Shown here piece after piece: positions 43,511 through 52,330 of a stretch of 64,000 nucleotides of DNA. The notes beneath the pieces are model-generated. The model was given only the letters and a program-made list of their open reading frames with translations, was not told the DNA's origin and ran no database searches. Each line of letters begins with the position of its first letter. Within the stretch, counting starts at the first letter, position 1. Source of the stretch: 630D-37 sp037478835 (GTDB lineage Bacteria; Chloroflexota; Anaerolineae; Anaerolineales; Villigracilaceae); assembly GCA_037478835.1 (NCBI GenBank), contig JBBFLV010000007.1, positions 62,001-126,000 on the forward strand, given 5' to 3'. The position numbers were made by a program, and so were the translations under genes.

Positions 43511-44857
43511 ATGAACATCGAACAGGCATGGAAGTCGGTCCTGGGACAATTACAAATGGACATGCCGCGCGCTTCTTTTGAAACATGGGTGCGCGATACC
43601 TATCCCCTTTCCTACCAGAATGGAGTGTTGACCGTCGGCACGCCGAACGCCTATGCGCGTGACTGGCTAGAGGCGCGCCTAACCAGCACGGTCAACCGCA
43701 TGTTGATCGGCATCCTAAATGCCTATGTTCAGGTACGCTTCGTAGTCGCTCCACCCCCTGGTGCAGAAACAGAAGCCTTACCTGCCGAAGAGATTACTGC
43801 CAGAGAAGAAGAGAAGACGCCTCGTCCGTCTCATCCCCGCCTGAACGCTCGTTATACGTTTGAGACGTTTGTCGTCGGTTCCGGCAATCGCTTGGCGCAC
43901 GCCGCTAGCATCGCCGTTGCAGAACGCCCAGCACGAGCTTACAATCCCCTTTTCCTCTATGGCGGTGTGGGGTTGGGAAAAACTCATCTGCTTCACGCCA
44001 TCGGCAATTTCTGCCATGCCAGGGGCTTGAAAGTGCTGTATGTCTCCTCGGAGGAGTTCACCAACGACCTGATCAATGCCATTCGCAACCAGACAACACA
44101 GGCTTTTCGCGAAAAATATCGATCGATAGACATCCTCCTGGTCGATGATATTCAATTCATTGCCGGCAAGGAATCCACACAAGAGGAATTTTTCCATACT
44201 TTCAATGCCTTACACAGCCAGGAAAAGCAGATCATCATTTCCAGCGATCGCTCTCCAAAAGCATTGGTAACGCTCGAAGAGCGCCTGCGCTCGCGGTTTG
44301 AATGGGGTTTGATCGCCGATATTCAACCGCCCGATTTTGAAACCCGCCTGGCAATCCTGCGCCATAAAGCCGAACGTCTGGGACGCTCGGTTCCTATGGA
44401 AATCCTAGAATTGATTGCCCGGCGCATCCAATCGAACATTCGCGAACTGGAAGGGGCATTGAACCGCGTGCTGGCCTTTGCCGATCTCAGTGGAATCCCC
44501 TTGACGACCGATCTAGTAGACGTTGCGTTGGCAGATATACTCCCTTCGCGCAACGGAGTTGACTCCAGGCGCATTATCGAGGCCGTGGCACAGACCTTCA
44601 ACATCAGTGCCGAGAAACTCCTCAGCCGCGATCGTTCGCGCGAAGTGGCTCTGCCGCGCCAGGTTGCCATGTACCTATTGCGGGAAGAGGCGAATGCTTC
44701 GCTCCCCCAGATCGGCGAAGCCCTGGGTGGGCGCGATCACACGACGGTAATGTATGCCATCGAAAAGGTGCGCGAGATGATCGAACGGGATGATCTGTTG
44801 CGCCGTCAAGTGATCCAGATCCGCCAACAGATCTACGGTCAATCCGCCGTGGTGTAA
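43511..44857 (+). CDS. dnaA: Chromosomal replication initiator DnaA
   Basis: A 448-residue DnaA. Domain I (about 1-80) begins MNIEQAWKSVLGQLQ; a short variable linker (about 81-112); domain III AAA+ with NPLFLYGGVGLGKTHLLHAI (Walker A 151-159), DILLVDDIQF (Walker B) and the arginine-finger region; domain IV with the DnaA-box binding signature GGRDHTTVMYAIEKV. AAGGAGC precedes the ATG at 43511; the open frame extends 63 codons further but without conserved content. dnaN, often next, is absent; the gene ends in a strong terminator and stands alone. Confidence 0.96.
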   Translation: MNIEQAWKSVLGQLQMDMPRASFETWVRDTYPLSYQNGVLTVGTPNAYARDWLEARLTSTVNRMLIGILNAYVQVRFVVAPPPGAETEALPAEEITAREEEKTPRPSHPRLNARYTFETFVVGSGNRLAHAASIAVAERPARAYNPLFLYGGVGLGKTHLLHAIGNFCHARGLKVLYVSSEEFTNDLINAIRNQTTQAFREKYRSIDILLVDDIQFIAGKESTQEEFFHTFNALHSQEKQIIISSDRSPKALVTLEERLRSRFEWGLIADIQPPDFETRLAILRHKAERLGRSVPMEILELIARRIQSNIRELEGALNRVLAFADLSGIPLTTDLVDVALADILPSRNGVDSRRIIEAVAQTFNISAEKLLSRDRSREVALPRQVAMYLLREEANASLPQIGEALGGRDHTTVMYAIEKVREMIERDDLLRRQVIQIRQQIYGQSAVV

Positions 44858-44893
44858 GACAGGTAGATACTATTCCCGCTTAACCTATAAAAG

Positions 44894-44927
44894 AAAACCT
44901 TCCGAGGGATGGCCTCGGAAGGTTTTT
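44894..44927. terminator. Bidirectional terminator between dnaA and the parvulin gene
   Basis: AAAACCTTCCGAGG (44894-44907), a 5-base loop and a perfect complement (44913-44926) with TTTTT on the plus side and TTTTCTTTT on the minus side. Confidence 0.9.
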
Positions 44928-44931
44928 GTTC

Positions 44932-46302
44932 TTAGGGTGTGGTCGGGACGCGTTCTTTCCAGCGATTGTAGATGGTAAGTTGGGCTTGGTCGCGTTGATT
45001 CTGAAGCCATTCATCGAAAAATTGTTGCCGCTTCGTCTGCAGCTCTTGGTCGCTTAGGGGACGAACCTGCCGCGCCAACACCTGAATAATGTGATAGCCA
45101 TAAGTGGTCTTAATCGGCTGACTGATCTCGCCAATTGGCAACGAAAAGGCGGCATCCTCGAACTCCTGGACCATCACACCGCGGCCAAACCAATCCAAAA
45201 TCCCCCCTTGATCTTTCGTGCCGGGATCGGTGGAAACCTCTGCTGCCACCTTACCGAAATCCTCCCCTTTCAGCAATCGTTCGCGGACCGTCTGCGCAGT
45301 CGCCTCATCGGCAACAAGGATATGTCGCGCCCAGACCTGTTCCTCTTCCGGCTTGAGCTCCGCGGTCAAGGCCAGGATCAGCTTTTCACGGTAGAGCCCG
45401 GCCTCGATGAAGGCACGGTAATCCTCCTCGCGGATACCCATCGCTTGGAAGCGTTCAAGAGTGGTCTTGTAATCTGCCTGATAGGCTTCCAGCGTATACG
45501 GTGTTGGGGTGGGAGTAGGAGGTTCGGGGGTAGGTGAAGCTTCAGCAGTAGCCGTGAGCTCACCTCCCTGCCCTGCTACAGTAGGAGTTGTGGGGATTTC
45601 AGTTGTCGGAACAGGGGTAGAGACAGCAGATCCGCTCTCACTCGTGGCTGTGGCATCAGGCGATGGCGTGACTTCCGGCGAAGAAGTGACCGACAAAGTG
45701 GGCGTAGCGGTCGGTGCCAGGGTGGGAGTCGGGGTGAGAGTAATCAGAGCCAGCGTCTCAGGTGAAAGGGTGGGCGTGAAAAAGGGAGTCGGAGTCGGTG
45801 TGGGAGTCGGGGTGCCGTTGGGGAAAAAATTGAATTGCCGCCGAATCTCTTCTTCGATCTCCTCGGCAGAGACGGTAATCCCACGGCGCTGCGCTTCTTG
45901 GCGGATAAGCACGTCTTCGATCAACTGATCCAGAACCTGCTGTCCGAGGGTTTCTGGGGAATTGAGCAAATTCTGCCAGGGTTGGATCTGCGAGCTCACA
46001 TCAATGCCAAACAATTGACCCAGCTGCTGATATTGCTGGATATTATTTTGGAGGATCAGGCGTTGTAAGCGCACCCGTCCTTGAAACTGGCGGGTCGTGA
46101 TCGCCTCGCCGTTGACCACAGCAACCGGTTGATTGTACTGCAGGTAGGTCTGTTCCAAGATGCCATAGCCGACCAGCACCGCCACCAAGGCGATAATGCC
46201 CAGGGCAAGACCGGTCAACAGGCGAATATAGCGCCGCTCACGTTCCAGACGAGCGACATGTTTGCGTGTTACAAGAGGAGTTTTCGGACGTCTTGCGGCC
46301 AT
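44932..46302 (-). CDS. Membrane-anchored parvulin peptidyl-prolyl isomerase (SurA/PrsA-like)
   Basis: A 456-residue protein with one N-terminal helix (about 27-48), a SurA_N/PrsA-like chaperone half (about 58-165, PVAVVNGEAITTRQFQGRV), a roughly 110-residue Thr/Pro-rich insert with PTPTPTPTP runs (about 165-275), the rest of the chaperone helices and a parvulin domain (about 325-420) with WARHILVADEATA, GGILDWFGRG and TTYGYHIIQVL. It should help fold exported proteins. The linker inside the chaperone domain is unusual. AGGAGA lies before the ATG. Confidence 0.88.
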   Translation of the reverse strand: MAARRPKTPLVTRKHVARLERERRYIRLLTGLALGIIALVAVLVGYGILEQTYLQYNQPVAVVNGEAITTRQFQGRVRLQRLILQNNIQQYQQLGQLFGIDVSSQIQPWQNLLNSPETLGQQVLDQLIEDVLIRQEAQRRGITVSAEEIEEEIRRQFNFFPNGTPTPTPTPTPFFTPTLSPETLALITLTPTPTLAPTATPTLSVTSSPEVTPSPDATATSESGSAVSTPVPTTEIPTTPTVAGQGGELTATAEASPTPEPPTPTPTPYTLEAYQADYKTTLERFQAMGIREEDYRAFIEAGLYREKLILALTAELKPEEEQVWARHILVADEATAQTVRERLLKGEDFGKVAAEVSTDPGTKDQGGILDWFGRGVMVQEFEDAAFSLPIGEISQPIKTTYGYHIIQVLARQVRPLSDQELQTKRQQFFDEWLQNQRDQAQLTIYNRWKERVPTTP

Positions 46303-46338
46303 TTAAAATCTCCTGAAAGGCTGAATAAACACACACAA

Positions 46339-46370
46339 AGGGGCATGGTCACCGAATGTACCATGCCCCT
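46339..46370 (-). terminator. Terminator of the rpsF-ssb-rpsR operon
   Basis: AGGGGCATGGT pairs perfectly with ACCATGCCCCT around a 10-base loop, 18 bases past the rpsR stop; TTTGTGTGTG follows on the minus strand. Confidence 0.75.
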
Positions 46371-46388
46371 CGGAGGGTGGCAAAACGA

Positions 46389-46676
46389 TCAATAGGTGCC
46401 TTCTTCCCAATATTCCCCGGTGAAAGGAAGCAAGGCCAAATGGCGAGCGCGCTTGATGGCATTCGCCAGGGCGCGTTGATGTTTGGCACAGGTGCCCGTC
46501 TGACGGCGTGGACGAATCTTGCCCTCATCCGTAATGTAGGATTTCAGTACGTCCACGTTTTTGTAATCAATGCGCAGTTCTTTATCGGCGCAGAACTGGC
46601 AATTTTTAGGACGTGCATAGTACCTTCTCTCAGAGATAACCTCGGTACCTTCGGGAACCAGAATTTCTTCGCTCAT
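46389..46676 (-). CDS. rpsR: 30S ribosomal protein bS18, zinc-binding form
   Basis: A 95-residue bS18. IDYKNVDVLKSYITDEGKI and RRQTGTCAKHQRALANAIKR are diagnostic. C27 and C30 (NCQFCADK) with CAKH downstream give a C+ zinc ribbon. It has about 15 extra N-terminal residues. It closes the rpsF-ssb-rpsR operon, whose order is the usual bacterial one. Confidence 0.96.
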   Translation of the reverse strand: MSEEILVPEGTEVISERRYYARPKNCQFCADKELRIDYKNVDVLKSYITDEGKIRPRRQTGTCAKHQRALANAIKRARHLALLPFTGEYWEEGTY

Positions 46677-46688
46677 AACGTACTCCGC

Positions 46689-47102
46689 TTAGAATGGGAA
46701 TTCATCTTCTTCGGCATGGATCTCTTCTTCGGCAATCGCGGTTTCCTGGAAGTGATTGTTTTCCGAGCGTCGCTCACCGAGCATCATCATCTCGTTGGCG
46801 ATGATCTCCACGCTCACCCGTGGCAAACCCTCTTTATCTTCCCAACGACGGGTTTTCAACCGACCTTCGATGTACACCTGTTGCCCTTTGCTCAGGTATT
46901 GTTTGCACACTTCGGCCAAGGTGCCCCAGGCAACGACGTTAAACCACTCGGTTTCGGTATGACGCTCACCATCTGCCGTATTCCAGGAACGACTCACGGC
47001 GACCGGAAAGGTTGTCACCGGGCGTCCAGAAGGCGTATAGCGCATTTCCGGATCGCGTCCCAAGTTGCCGATGATCTGGATCTTGTTCAAACCACGACTC
47101 AT
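46689..47102 (-). CDS. ssb: Single-stranded DNA-binding protein
   Basis: A 137-residue SSB with one OB fold: NKIQIIGNLGRDPEMRYTPSG, TEWFNVVAWGTLAEVCKQYL and GQQVYIEGRLKTRRW. The acidic C-terminal tail ends in EDEFPF, the tip that recruits replication and repair partners. The variable linker is short. It lies between rpsF and rpsR, as expected. Confidence 0.96.
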   Translation of the reverse strand: MSRGLNKIQIIGNLGRDPEMRYTPSGRPVTTFPVAVSRSWNTADGERHTETEWFNVVAWGTLAEVCKQYLSKGQQVYIEGRLKTRRWEDKEGLPRVSVEIIANEMMMLGERRSENNHFQETAIAEEEIHAEEDEFPF

Positions 47103-47152
47103 AGCCTTTCTCCAAGCCTATTCACAAACGATGTTGGATGACGCTCATAACG

Positions 47153-47434
47153 TCAGATCAGGGTAAGTAAATGGCGCATGACCGCTTCCTGATAGCGCAG
47201 GTTGCGTTCCAGTTCGGCGGTCGCCGTGGGCGGGAGCGTGATGTTGAAGAGGACGTATTGGCCTTCCATCTTCTTACGGATGGGATAAGCCAGCTTACGT
47301 CGGCCCCATACATCCACCTTTTGCACACTGCCGCCGCTCTCGGTCACCCAACCCTGAATCTTTTCGAGCATGCCACTCAGGGCTTTCTCGTCCAGATCGG
47401 GTTGGAAGACACACATCAATTCATACTGGCGCAT
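47153..47434 (-). CDS. rpsF: 30S ribosomal protein bS6
   Basis: A 93-residue bS6: YELMCVFQPDLDEKAL, DVWGRRKLAYPIRKKMEGQYV and ERNLRYQEAVMRHLLTLI are typical. It pairs with bS18 on the 30S platform. AAAGGAGG lies just before the ATG. The promoter and a leader hairpin lie upstream. Confidence 0.96.
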   Translation of the reverse strand: MRQYELMCVFQPDLDEKALSGMLEKIQGWVTESGGSVQKVDVWGRRKLAYPIRKKMEGQYVLFNITLPPTATAELERNLRYQEAVMRHLLTLI

Positions 47435-47459
47435 AAAAGGACCTCCTTTCCATGGGATT

Positions 47460-47493
47460 GCTTCCGGCTCAGGCCATAGGCATGTCCAGAAGC
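47460..47493 (-). promoter_or_regulatory. Leader hairpin before rpsF (possible S6:S18 site)
   Basis: On the minus strand GCTTCTGG pairs with CCGGAAGC over 8 bp (one G-U), enclosing an inner GCC-TAT-GGC hairpin. Leaders of rpsF operons in many bacteria contain an S6:S18-binding RNA; this placement fits, but the conserved CCG is in the stem here, so the match is doubtful. Confidence 0.35.
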
Positions 47494-47512
47494 GGAAAGT
47501 ACACGGCTGTTA

Positions 47513-47521
47513 AGTGTACCA
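47513..47521 (-). promoter_or_regulatory. Extended -10 promoter of the rpsF operon
   Basis: TGGTACACT on the minus strand, with no clear -35 box. It would give a leader of about 70 bases that includes the hairpin. Confidence 0.4.
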
Positions 47522-47577
47522 CAATCGCATTGAAAATGGGGAAAATCATAAGTTAACAAGCTCAAAGGAATGCATGA

Positions 47578-48240
47578 TCATCCTTCACACAAATCCGCTC
47601 CACAGCCACATTCCATCCCGGTGGCCTTCTCGAAAGCCTCCCGCCCTTCTCGATAGGAAAAATAAACCAGCCCTGCCGCGCCGAGACTATCGATAAATCC
47701 CAGGCCGGTCAGATGATACATCAGACTGGCGATCGGCAATACAAGTGACATGGAAACGCAGGTCATGGTGCAATTGGCATCCGCCAGGATAGGCGCCGAG
47801 TTGAGTGCGCGGCCGATTTTACGTTTGGCCGTAACCAGCCACAGCATCACCACAATCGAAATGATCGAGATAATTGTGCCCGGCACAGTGGTCTCCGGTT
47901 TGTGAGCGGTGATCAAGTTCACCACAATGGTGATCGTGAGCCCCAAAGCCAGGAGATAGAAGGCCGTTCCGGTGATACGCAAGGCCGTTTGCTCAAATTT
48001 AGAACGAAGCGCATCGGGATTGCGACGAATGCGCAGGATCATAGCGACAATGCCAATTCCTGACATCACTTCGATGAAAGAATCCACGCCAAAGCCGAAC
48101 AAAGCGATCGTTTCATCAGAAGCGCCAAAGTACATTGAAACCAGGCCTTCCACCAGGTTGTAAAAAACGGTAAAAAGTCCTAGTAGCAGGGCCATGGTCC
48201 GGTACTTATCGGAGAGGGTAGAGGAGCGAAAGAGGGACAT
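47578..48240 (-). CDS. CDF-like cation transporter with a cysteine-rich site
   Basis: A 220-residue membrane protein, about six helices, resembling the transmembrane half of cation diffusion facilitators (FGFGVDSFIEVMSGIGIV). The usual HxxxD of helix 5 is replaced by ADANCTMTCVSM, and the C-terminus ends with ECGCGADLCEG instead of the cytoplasmic domain. The cysteines suggest a softer metal than zinc or iron, though this is inference. AAGGTG precedes the ATG at 48240. It stands alone. Confidence 0.72.
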   Translation of the reverse strand: MSLFRSSTLSDKYRTMALLLGLFTVFYNLVEGLVSMYFGASDETIALFGFGVDSFIEVMSGIGIVAMILRIRRNPDALRSKFEQTALRITGTAFYLLALGLTITIVVNLITAHKPETTVPGTIISIISIVVMLWLVTAKRKIGRALNSAPILADANCTMTCVSMSLVLPIASLMYHLTGLGFIDSLGAAGLVYFSYREGREAFEKATGMECGCGADLCEG

Positions 48241-48310
48241 TTTCACCTTCTTTCACCTTCACATAAAACAGATAAGCAAGTCATAAACAACAAGCTTTTC
48301 ACATTATGTC

Positions 48311-48354
48311 AAAAAAGAACAGGTTGCTATCGCTTTACAGCCCATAGCAACCTG
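48311..48354 (-). terminator. Terminator of the nucleoside importer operon
   Basis: CAGGTTGCTAT and ATAGCAACCTG (48320-48330 and 48344-48354) form an 11-bp stem. On the minus strand TTCTTTTTT follows directly. Confidence 0.88.
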
Positions 48355-48385
48355 CTATCATCCAAACTCGTTACCAAGCCGGCCG

Positions 48386-51031
48386 TCACGCCGTATGCAC
48401 CCCGGCCATCCACAACCCCAATTGTTGACGGGTGGCCTTATCCGCATCCACCGTGGCGACGATTTGACCGCGGTACATCACGGCAATGCGATCGGAAAGC
48501 GCCATGATCTCATCCAGCTCTGCCGAGACCAGCAGCACGGCAATGCCTCGATCGCGCATTTCGACAATTTGCCGATGAATGTACTCGATCGAACCGACAT
48601 CCAGACCACGGGTAGGCTGATTGGCGATCACCAATTTGACATTCGGGTGGCTCAGCTCACGTGCTACGATCACTTTCTGCTGGTTGCCGCCCGAAAGGGT
48701 CGAAACGGCAACGAACGGCGAAGGCGCGCGCACGTCAAATTGCGCCATCAGATGACGCGCAAACGCTTCGATGGTCGCGTGCTGTAGCACCCACCCACGG
48801 GCGAACGGCGCACGATAATAGGAGTTCAGGATCAGATTATCCGCGACCGTATAGGGGAGCACCAGGCCATGACGTTGGCGATCTTCAGGGATATGGGCCG
48901 CGCCTTGCTCGGTAATCACCCGCACCGGCTTGTGGGTCACTTCGGCACCGTTCAACCAGATGCGTCCTTGCGTATAGGAACGCAGACCGGTAAGAGCTTC
49001 CACCAGCTCCGTCTGCCCATTGCCCTGTACGCCGGCAATGCCCAGGATTTCACCCGCACGCACCGAGAAGGAGACGCCGCGCACCACATCCAACCCGCGC
49101 CAATCGCGCACGTGCAAATCCTCCACCCGGAGCACTTCCTCTTTCGGCTGCGCCGGCGCCTTCTCGACCTTGAGGATCACCTCGCGCCCGACCATCATCG
49201 CCGCCAATTTGGCTTCGTCCGTCTCGGCAGGAGTGGTTGTTCCTACCACGCGCCCGTTGCGCATGACGGTGATCCGATCGGCCACCGCCAGCACTTCTTT
49301 CAGCTTATGGGTGATGAAGATGATCGAAACGCCGCGCTCCTTCAGCTCACGCATAATACGGAACAGCTCTTCCGTTTCCTGAGGAGTCAGCACAGCAGTC
49401 GGCTCATCCAAAATCAGGATTTGGGCATTTCGGTAAAGCGTCTTGACGATCTCGATGCGCTGCTGCACCCCCACCGGCAGATCACCGACGATCGCCTGCG
49501 GATCGACATCCAGGCCATAGCGGTGCGAAAGATCGCGCACCTGTTGGGCCACAAAGCCCCGATCCAGGCGGGTGAAACGCGTCGTTTCCATACCCAGCAT
49601 CACGTTCTCGGCCACGGTAAAGACCGGGATGAGCATAAAATGCTGGTGGACCATGCCGATGCCCAACGCAATCGAATCCTTGGGCGAATGGATGTGCGCC
49701 GGCTTCCCGTTCACAAAGATTTGGCCGCTATCCGGTAGGTAGAGGCCGTAGAGGATGTTCATCAACGTCGTCTTGCCGGCCCCATTTTCGCCCAAGAGCG
49801 CATGGATTTCGCCTTTGCGCAAGGTAAAGTCCACGTGATCGTTGGCCAGCACGCCGGGGAATTGCTTGGTGATGCCGCGCGCCTCGAGCACCCATTCGGA
49901 AGATCCGCCTTCTGCCGCCGCTGCGGGTTCGGCCGTCTCTACCGGCGCCTTGACTTTGGGCGGTTTCTCATAGGGCACCCCATCGGCAGCCGGCGGGATC
50001 GTGCGCCCGACAATGCCGGTCAGAATGAGCATGGTCAAGATATAGGGAATCAGCCCTACCACATATGAAATTTGCAAAAAGGCCCATTGCTCCGGGATCA
50101 GCGAACGGAAAAACTGCAGGTTGATCTGCAACGCCTGGGAAGCGCCGAAAACCAGCGCCGAGGACCAGGCACCGAACGGCGTCCAGTTACCGAAGATCAT
50201 CGCTGCCAGGGAAACGAACCCGCGCCCGTTGGTCATCAAAGGCTCAAAGGAAGGCACCGACTCCAGGGTGAAATAGGCACCACCCAGACCGGCCATCAGC
50301 CCACCGATAATGACATTGACATAGCGCATGAAGTAGACGTTGATCCCCACCGTATCTGCCGCCCGTGGGTGTTCGCCAACGGCGCGGGTGCGCAAGCCCC
50401 AGCGCGTGTAAAAGAGCACGTAATGCGTGACCAACACCAGCAAAACGGCCGTAATGGCGATCGGCTTTTGCTCAAAGATGCGCCCGACGATCGGCAAATC
50501 GGCCAGCAAAGGAATGTGGATGATCGGCAACGTACCCGGTGCATGGGGCACATTTCCGCCAAAAATGCTCCCCTTCTCGAAGAAAAGTTGTCGGTTCAGG
50601 AAGCCGGTGATGCCGATAGCCAGGATATTGACCACCGTCCCACCGATGATCTGATCCACTTTATACGTGATCGAAAGCACCGCGTGGAGCAACGCAAACA
50701 GACCGCCGGTCAAGACCGAAACGATCACGCCCACGATCAGACTCGGCATGGGAGGATAGCCGAAGATCGTATTCATATAGATCGAAGCCAGCCAGCCAAA
50801 AAAGGCCGATGCCAGCATCATCCCCTCAATGCCGATATTGACTACGCCGGCGCGTTCGCAATAGATTCCGGAGAGCGAGCCCAAGGTCAAGGGCGTGGCG
50901 ACGGCGATCGTCGTAGCGAACATGCTGGTGATGATCACGATCGGCGGCACCTGAGATTTGCCGATCAGCACCACCACACCAAACAGGACAACAACGATGA
51001 GAACGATAAAACCGAATCGCTTCCAGTCCAT
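48386..51031 (-). CDS. Fused nucleoside ABC transporter: permease plus double ATPase
   Basis: An 881-residue fusion. Residues 1-345 are a YufQ-like (BPD_transp_2) permease: YCERAGVVNIGIEGMMLA and LGGAYFTLESVP. A linker of about 35 residues rich in Pro/Ala (about 345-380) leads to a YufO/MglA-like ATPase with two nucleotide-binding domains. The first has GENGAGKTT (414-422), VGVQQRIEIVKTL and LILDEPTAVLTPQE. The second has a degenerate Walker A (GVQGNGQTE), LSGGNQQKVIVAREL and LVIANQPTRGLD in place of the usual DEP. In other bacteria the permease and ATPase are separate genes. One uninterrupted frame covers the join at about 49890-50000. A second permease gene lies 9 bases upstream. Confidence 0.93.
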   Translation of the reverse strand: MDWKRFGFIVLIVVVLFGVVVLIGKSQVPPIVIITSMFATTIAVATPLTLGSLSGIYCERAGVVNIGIEGMMLASAFFGWLASIYMNTIFGYPPMPSLIVGVIVSVLTGGLFALLHAVLSITYKVDQIIGGTVVNILAIGITGFLNRQLFFEKGSIFGGNVPHAPGTLPIIHIPLLADLPIVGRIFEQKPIAITAVLLVLVTHYVLFYTRWGLRTRAVGEHPRAADTVGINVYFMRYVNVIIGGLMAGLGGAYFTLESVPSFEPLMTNGRGFVSLAAMIFGNWTPFGAWSSALVFGASQALQINLQFFRSLIPEQWAFLQISYVVGLIPYILTMLILTGIVGRTIPPAADGVPYEKPPKVKAPVETAEPAAAAEGGSSEWVLEARGITKQFPGVLANDHVDFTLRKGEIHALLGENGAGKTTLMNILYGLYLPDSGQIFVNGKPAHIHSPKDSIALGIGMVHQHFMLIPVFTVAENVMLGMETTRFTRLDRGFVAQQVRDLSHRYGLDVDPQAIVGDLPVGVQQRIEIVKTLYRNAQILILDEPTAVLTPQETEELFRIMRELKERGVSIIFITHKLKEVLAVADRITVMRNGRVVGTTTPAETDEAKLAAMMVGREVILKVEKAPAQPKEEVLRVEDLHVRDWRGLDVVRGVSFSVRAGEILGIAGVQGNGQTELVEALTGLRSYTQGRIWLNGAEVTHKPVRVITEQGAAHIPEDRQRHGLVLPYTVADNLILNSYYRAPFARGWVLQHATIEAFARHLMAQFDVRAPSPFVAVSTLSGGNQQKVIVARELSHPNVKLVIANQPTRGLDVGSIEYIHRQIVEMRDRGIAVLLVSAELDEIMALSDRIAVMYRGQIVATVDADKATRQQLGLWMAGVHTA

Positions 51032-51040
51032 AGTGCGCTC

Positions 51041-52165
51041 CTACTTCCCCCAACCGCTGGTGAGCACCAGGCGTTCTTCACGCGCCCGAATGCGGTAAAT
51101 GTAGCGAATGATCGCATCGGCGGCTACGAAGAGCAAGATCAGCGCCTGGATGACCGAGATCACATCCACCGGTATCTGGGTGAGGAATTGCATGCGTGTG
51201 CCTCCGTTGCGCATCGCGCCGAAAAGGATCGAAGCCAGCACCACCCCCAGCGGATGTGTCTTGCCAAGCAGTGCAATGGCAATAGCATCAAAACCATAAC
51301 CGATCGAAAAGCCCAACTCATGCCGATAGTTTAACCCCGTCACCTCGATTGCTCCGGCCATTCCGGCCAGGAACCCAGAAAGGGTCATCGTCAACACAAT
51401 AATCCGTTGAACATGGATACCGGCATAACGCGCAGCGTGGGGGTTGGTGCCCACCGTGCGAATTTCATAGCCAAGCGTTGTCTTCCACAAAAGCCACCAG
51501 ACCGCGAATGCCATGAAGAGGGCGATGAAGATGCCCCAATGAATACGATAGCCTTCAAAGAGAACCGGCAGGCGAGCGCTTTCGGCGATCAGGGGCGTAC
51601 GAGCCACCACATTGAGCGGGTTCGGGTCTTTCATCGGACCGTTGAGCAGGAAGCTCACCAGGTTGAGCGCAATGTAGTTCATCATGATGGTGTTGATCAC
51701 TTCATGTCCGCCGGTATAGGCCTTGAGCGCTCCCGGAATGGCCGCCCAAAGGGCGCCGAGCAGGGACCCAATAAGGATCGCCAATGGCAGATGAATCCAC
51801 CCCGGCAAATCGAAACCGAGCAACGAGGGCAAAGCATAGCCAATCCAAGCAGAAGCCACAGCGCCAAAAGCCAGCTGTCCCTCCGCGCCGATATTGAAAA
51901 GCCCGCCTTTAAACGCCAGCGCTACTGCCAGGCCGGCAAAGATGTAGGGCGTTGCCCAGACGAACGTCTCACTCCAAGCGCGTGGCGTCCCAAAGGCGCC
52001 CTGGAACAGTCCCATGTAAGCGTAAAGTGGATCCCCACCGGCCAATGCAATTACCACTGCGCCTATGATCATCGCCGTAAGCACTGCCAGCAACGGCACC
52101 AGCATCGCGTTCAGTGCCCGCCGAACCCATTCTCGGAACAAGGATATCTTCTCAGAATTCGCCAT
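51041..52165 (-). CDS. Nucleoside ABC transporter permease (YufP-like)
   Basis: A 374-residue BPD_transp_2 permease with about ten helices. GLAVALAFKGGLFNIGAEGQLA, GGHEVINTIMMNYIALN and GYGFDAIAIALLGKTHPLG are typical of YufP, the partner of YufQ in nucleoside (BMP) importers. It lies between the binding-protein gene and the fused permease-ATPase gene. The segment 52166-52330 contains the hairpin of the binding-protein gene and no gene. Confidence 0.91.
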   Translation of the reverse strand: MANSEKISLFREWVRRALNAMLVPLLAVLTAMIIGAVVIALAGGDPLYAYMGLFQGAFGTPRAWSETFVWATPYIFAGLAVALAFKGGLFNIGAEGQLAFGAVASAWIGYALPSLLGFDLPGWIHLPLAILIGSLLGALWAAIPGALKAYTGGHEVINTIMMNYIALNLVSFLLNGPMKDPNPLNVVARTPLIAESARLPVLFEGYRIHWGIFIALFMAFAVWWLLWKTTLGYEIRTVGTNPHAARYAGIHVQRIIVLTMTLSGFLAGMAGAIEVTGLNYRHELGFSIGYGFDAIAIALLGKTHPLGVVLASILFGAMRNGGTRMQFLTQIPVDVISVIQALILLFVAADAIIRYIYRIRAREERLVLTSGWGK

Positions 52166-52285
52166 AAGTTCCCATCAAGAAATTACGTGTTTGAGAATAT
52201 CATTCCTTCGCCCAAGGCATTATGTGGCACAAAGTAGCTTTTGTGTCGTCAAACCTCGAAAACGCACGACTACAGGTGACGAAAA

Positions 52286-52312
52286 GGGGGAAAGAGAGAA
52301 CCTCTTTCCCCC
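52286..52312 (-). terminator. Intercistronic hairpin after the BMP binding-protein gene
   Basis: GGGGGAAAGAG and CTCTTTCCCCC form a perfect 11-bp stem with a 5-base loop, 18 bases past the stop; TTTTC follows on the minus strand. It should cause partial termination before the permease genes. Confidence 0.75.
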
Positions 52313-52330
52313 CGCCTTTACCGCTTCAAA

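Noticed and set aside
48395..52237. Long His/Gln/Arg-rich plus-strand frames (up to 420 codons)
   Set aside because: They are the antisense of the ABC permease and ATPase genes; the composition is typical of the reverse strand of hydrophobic genes.
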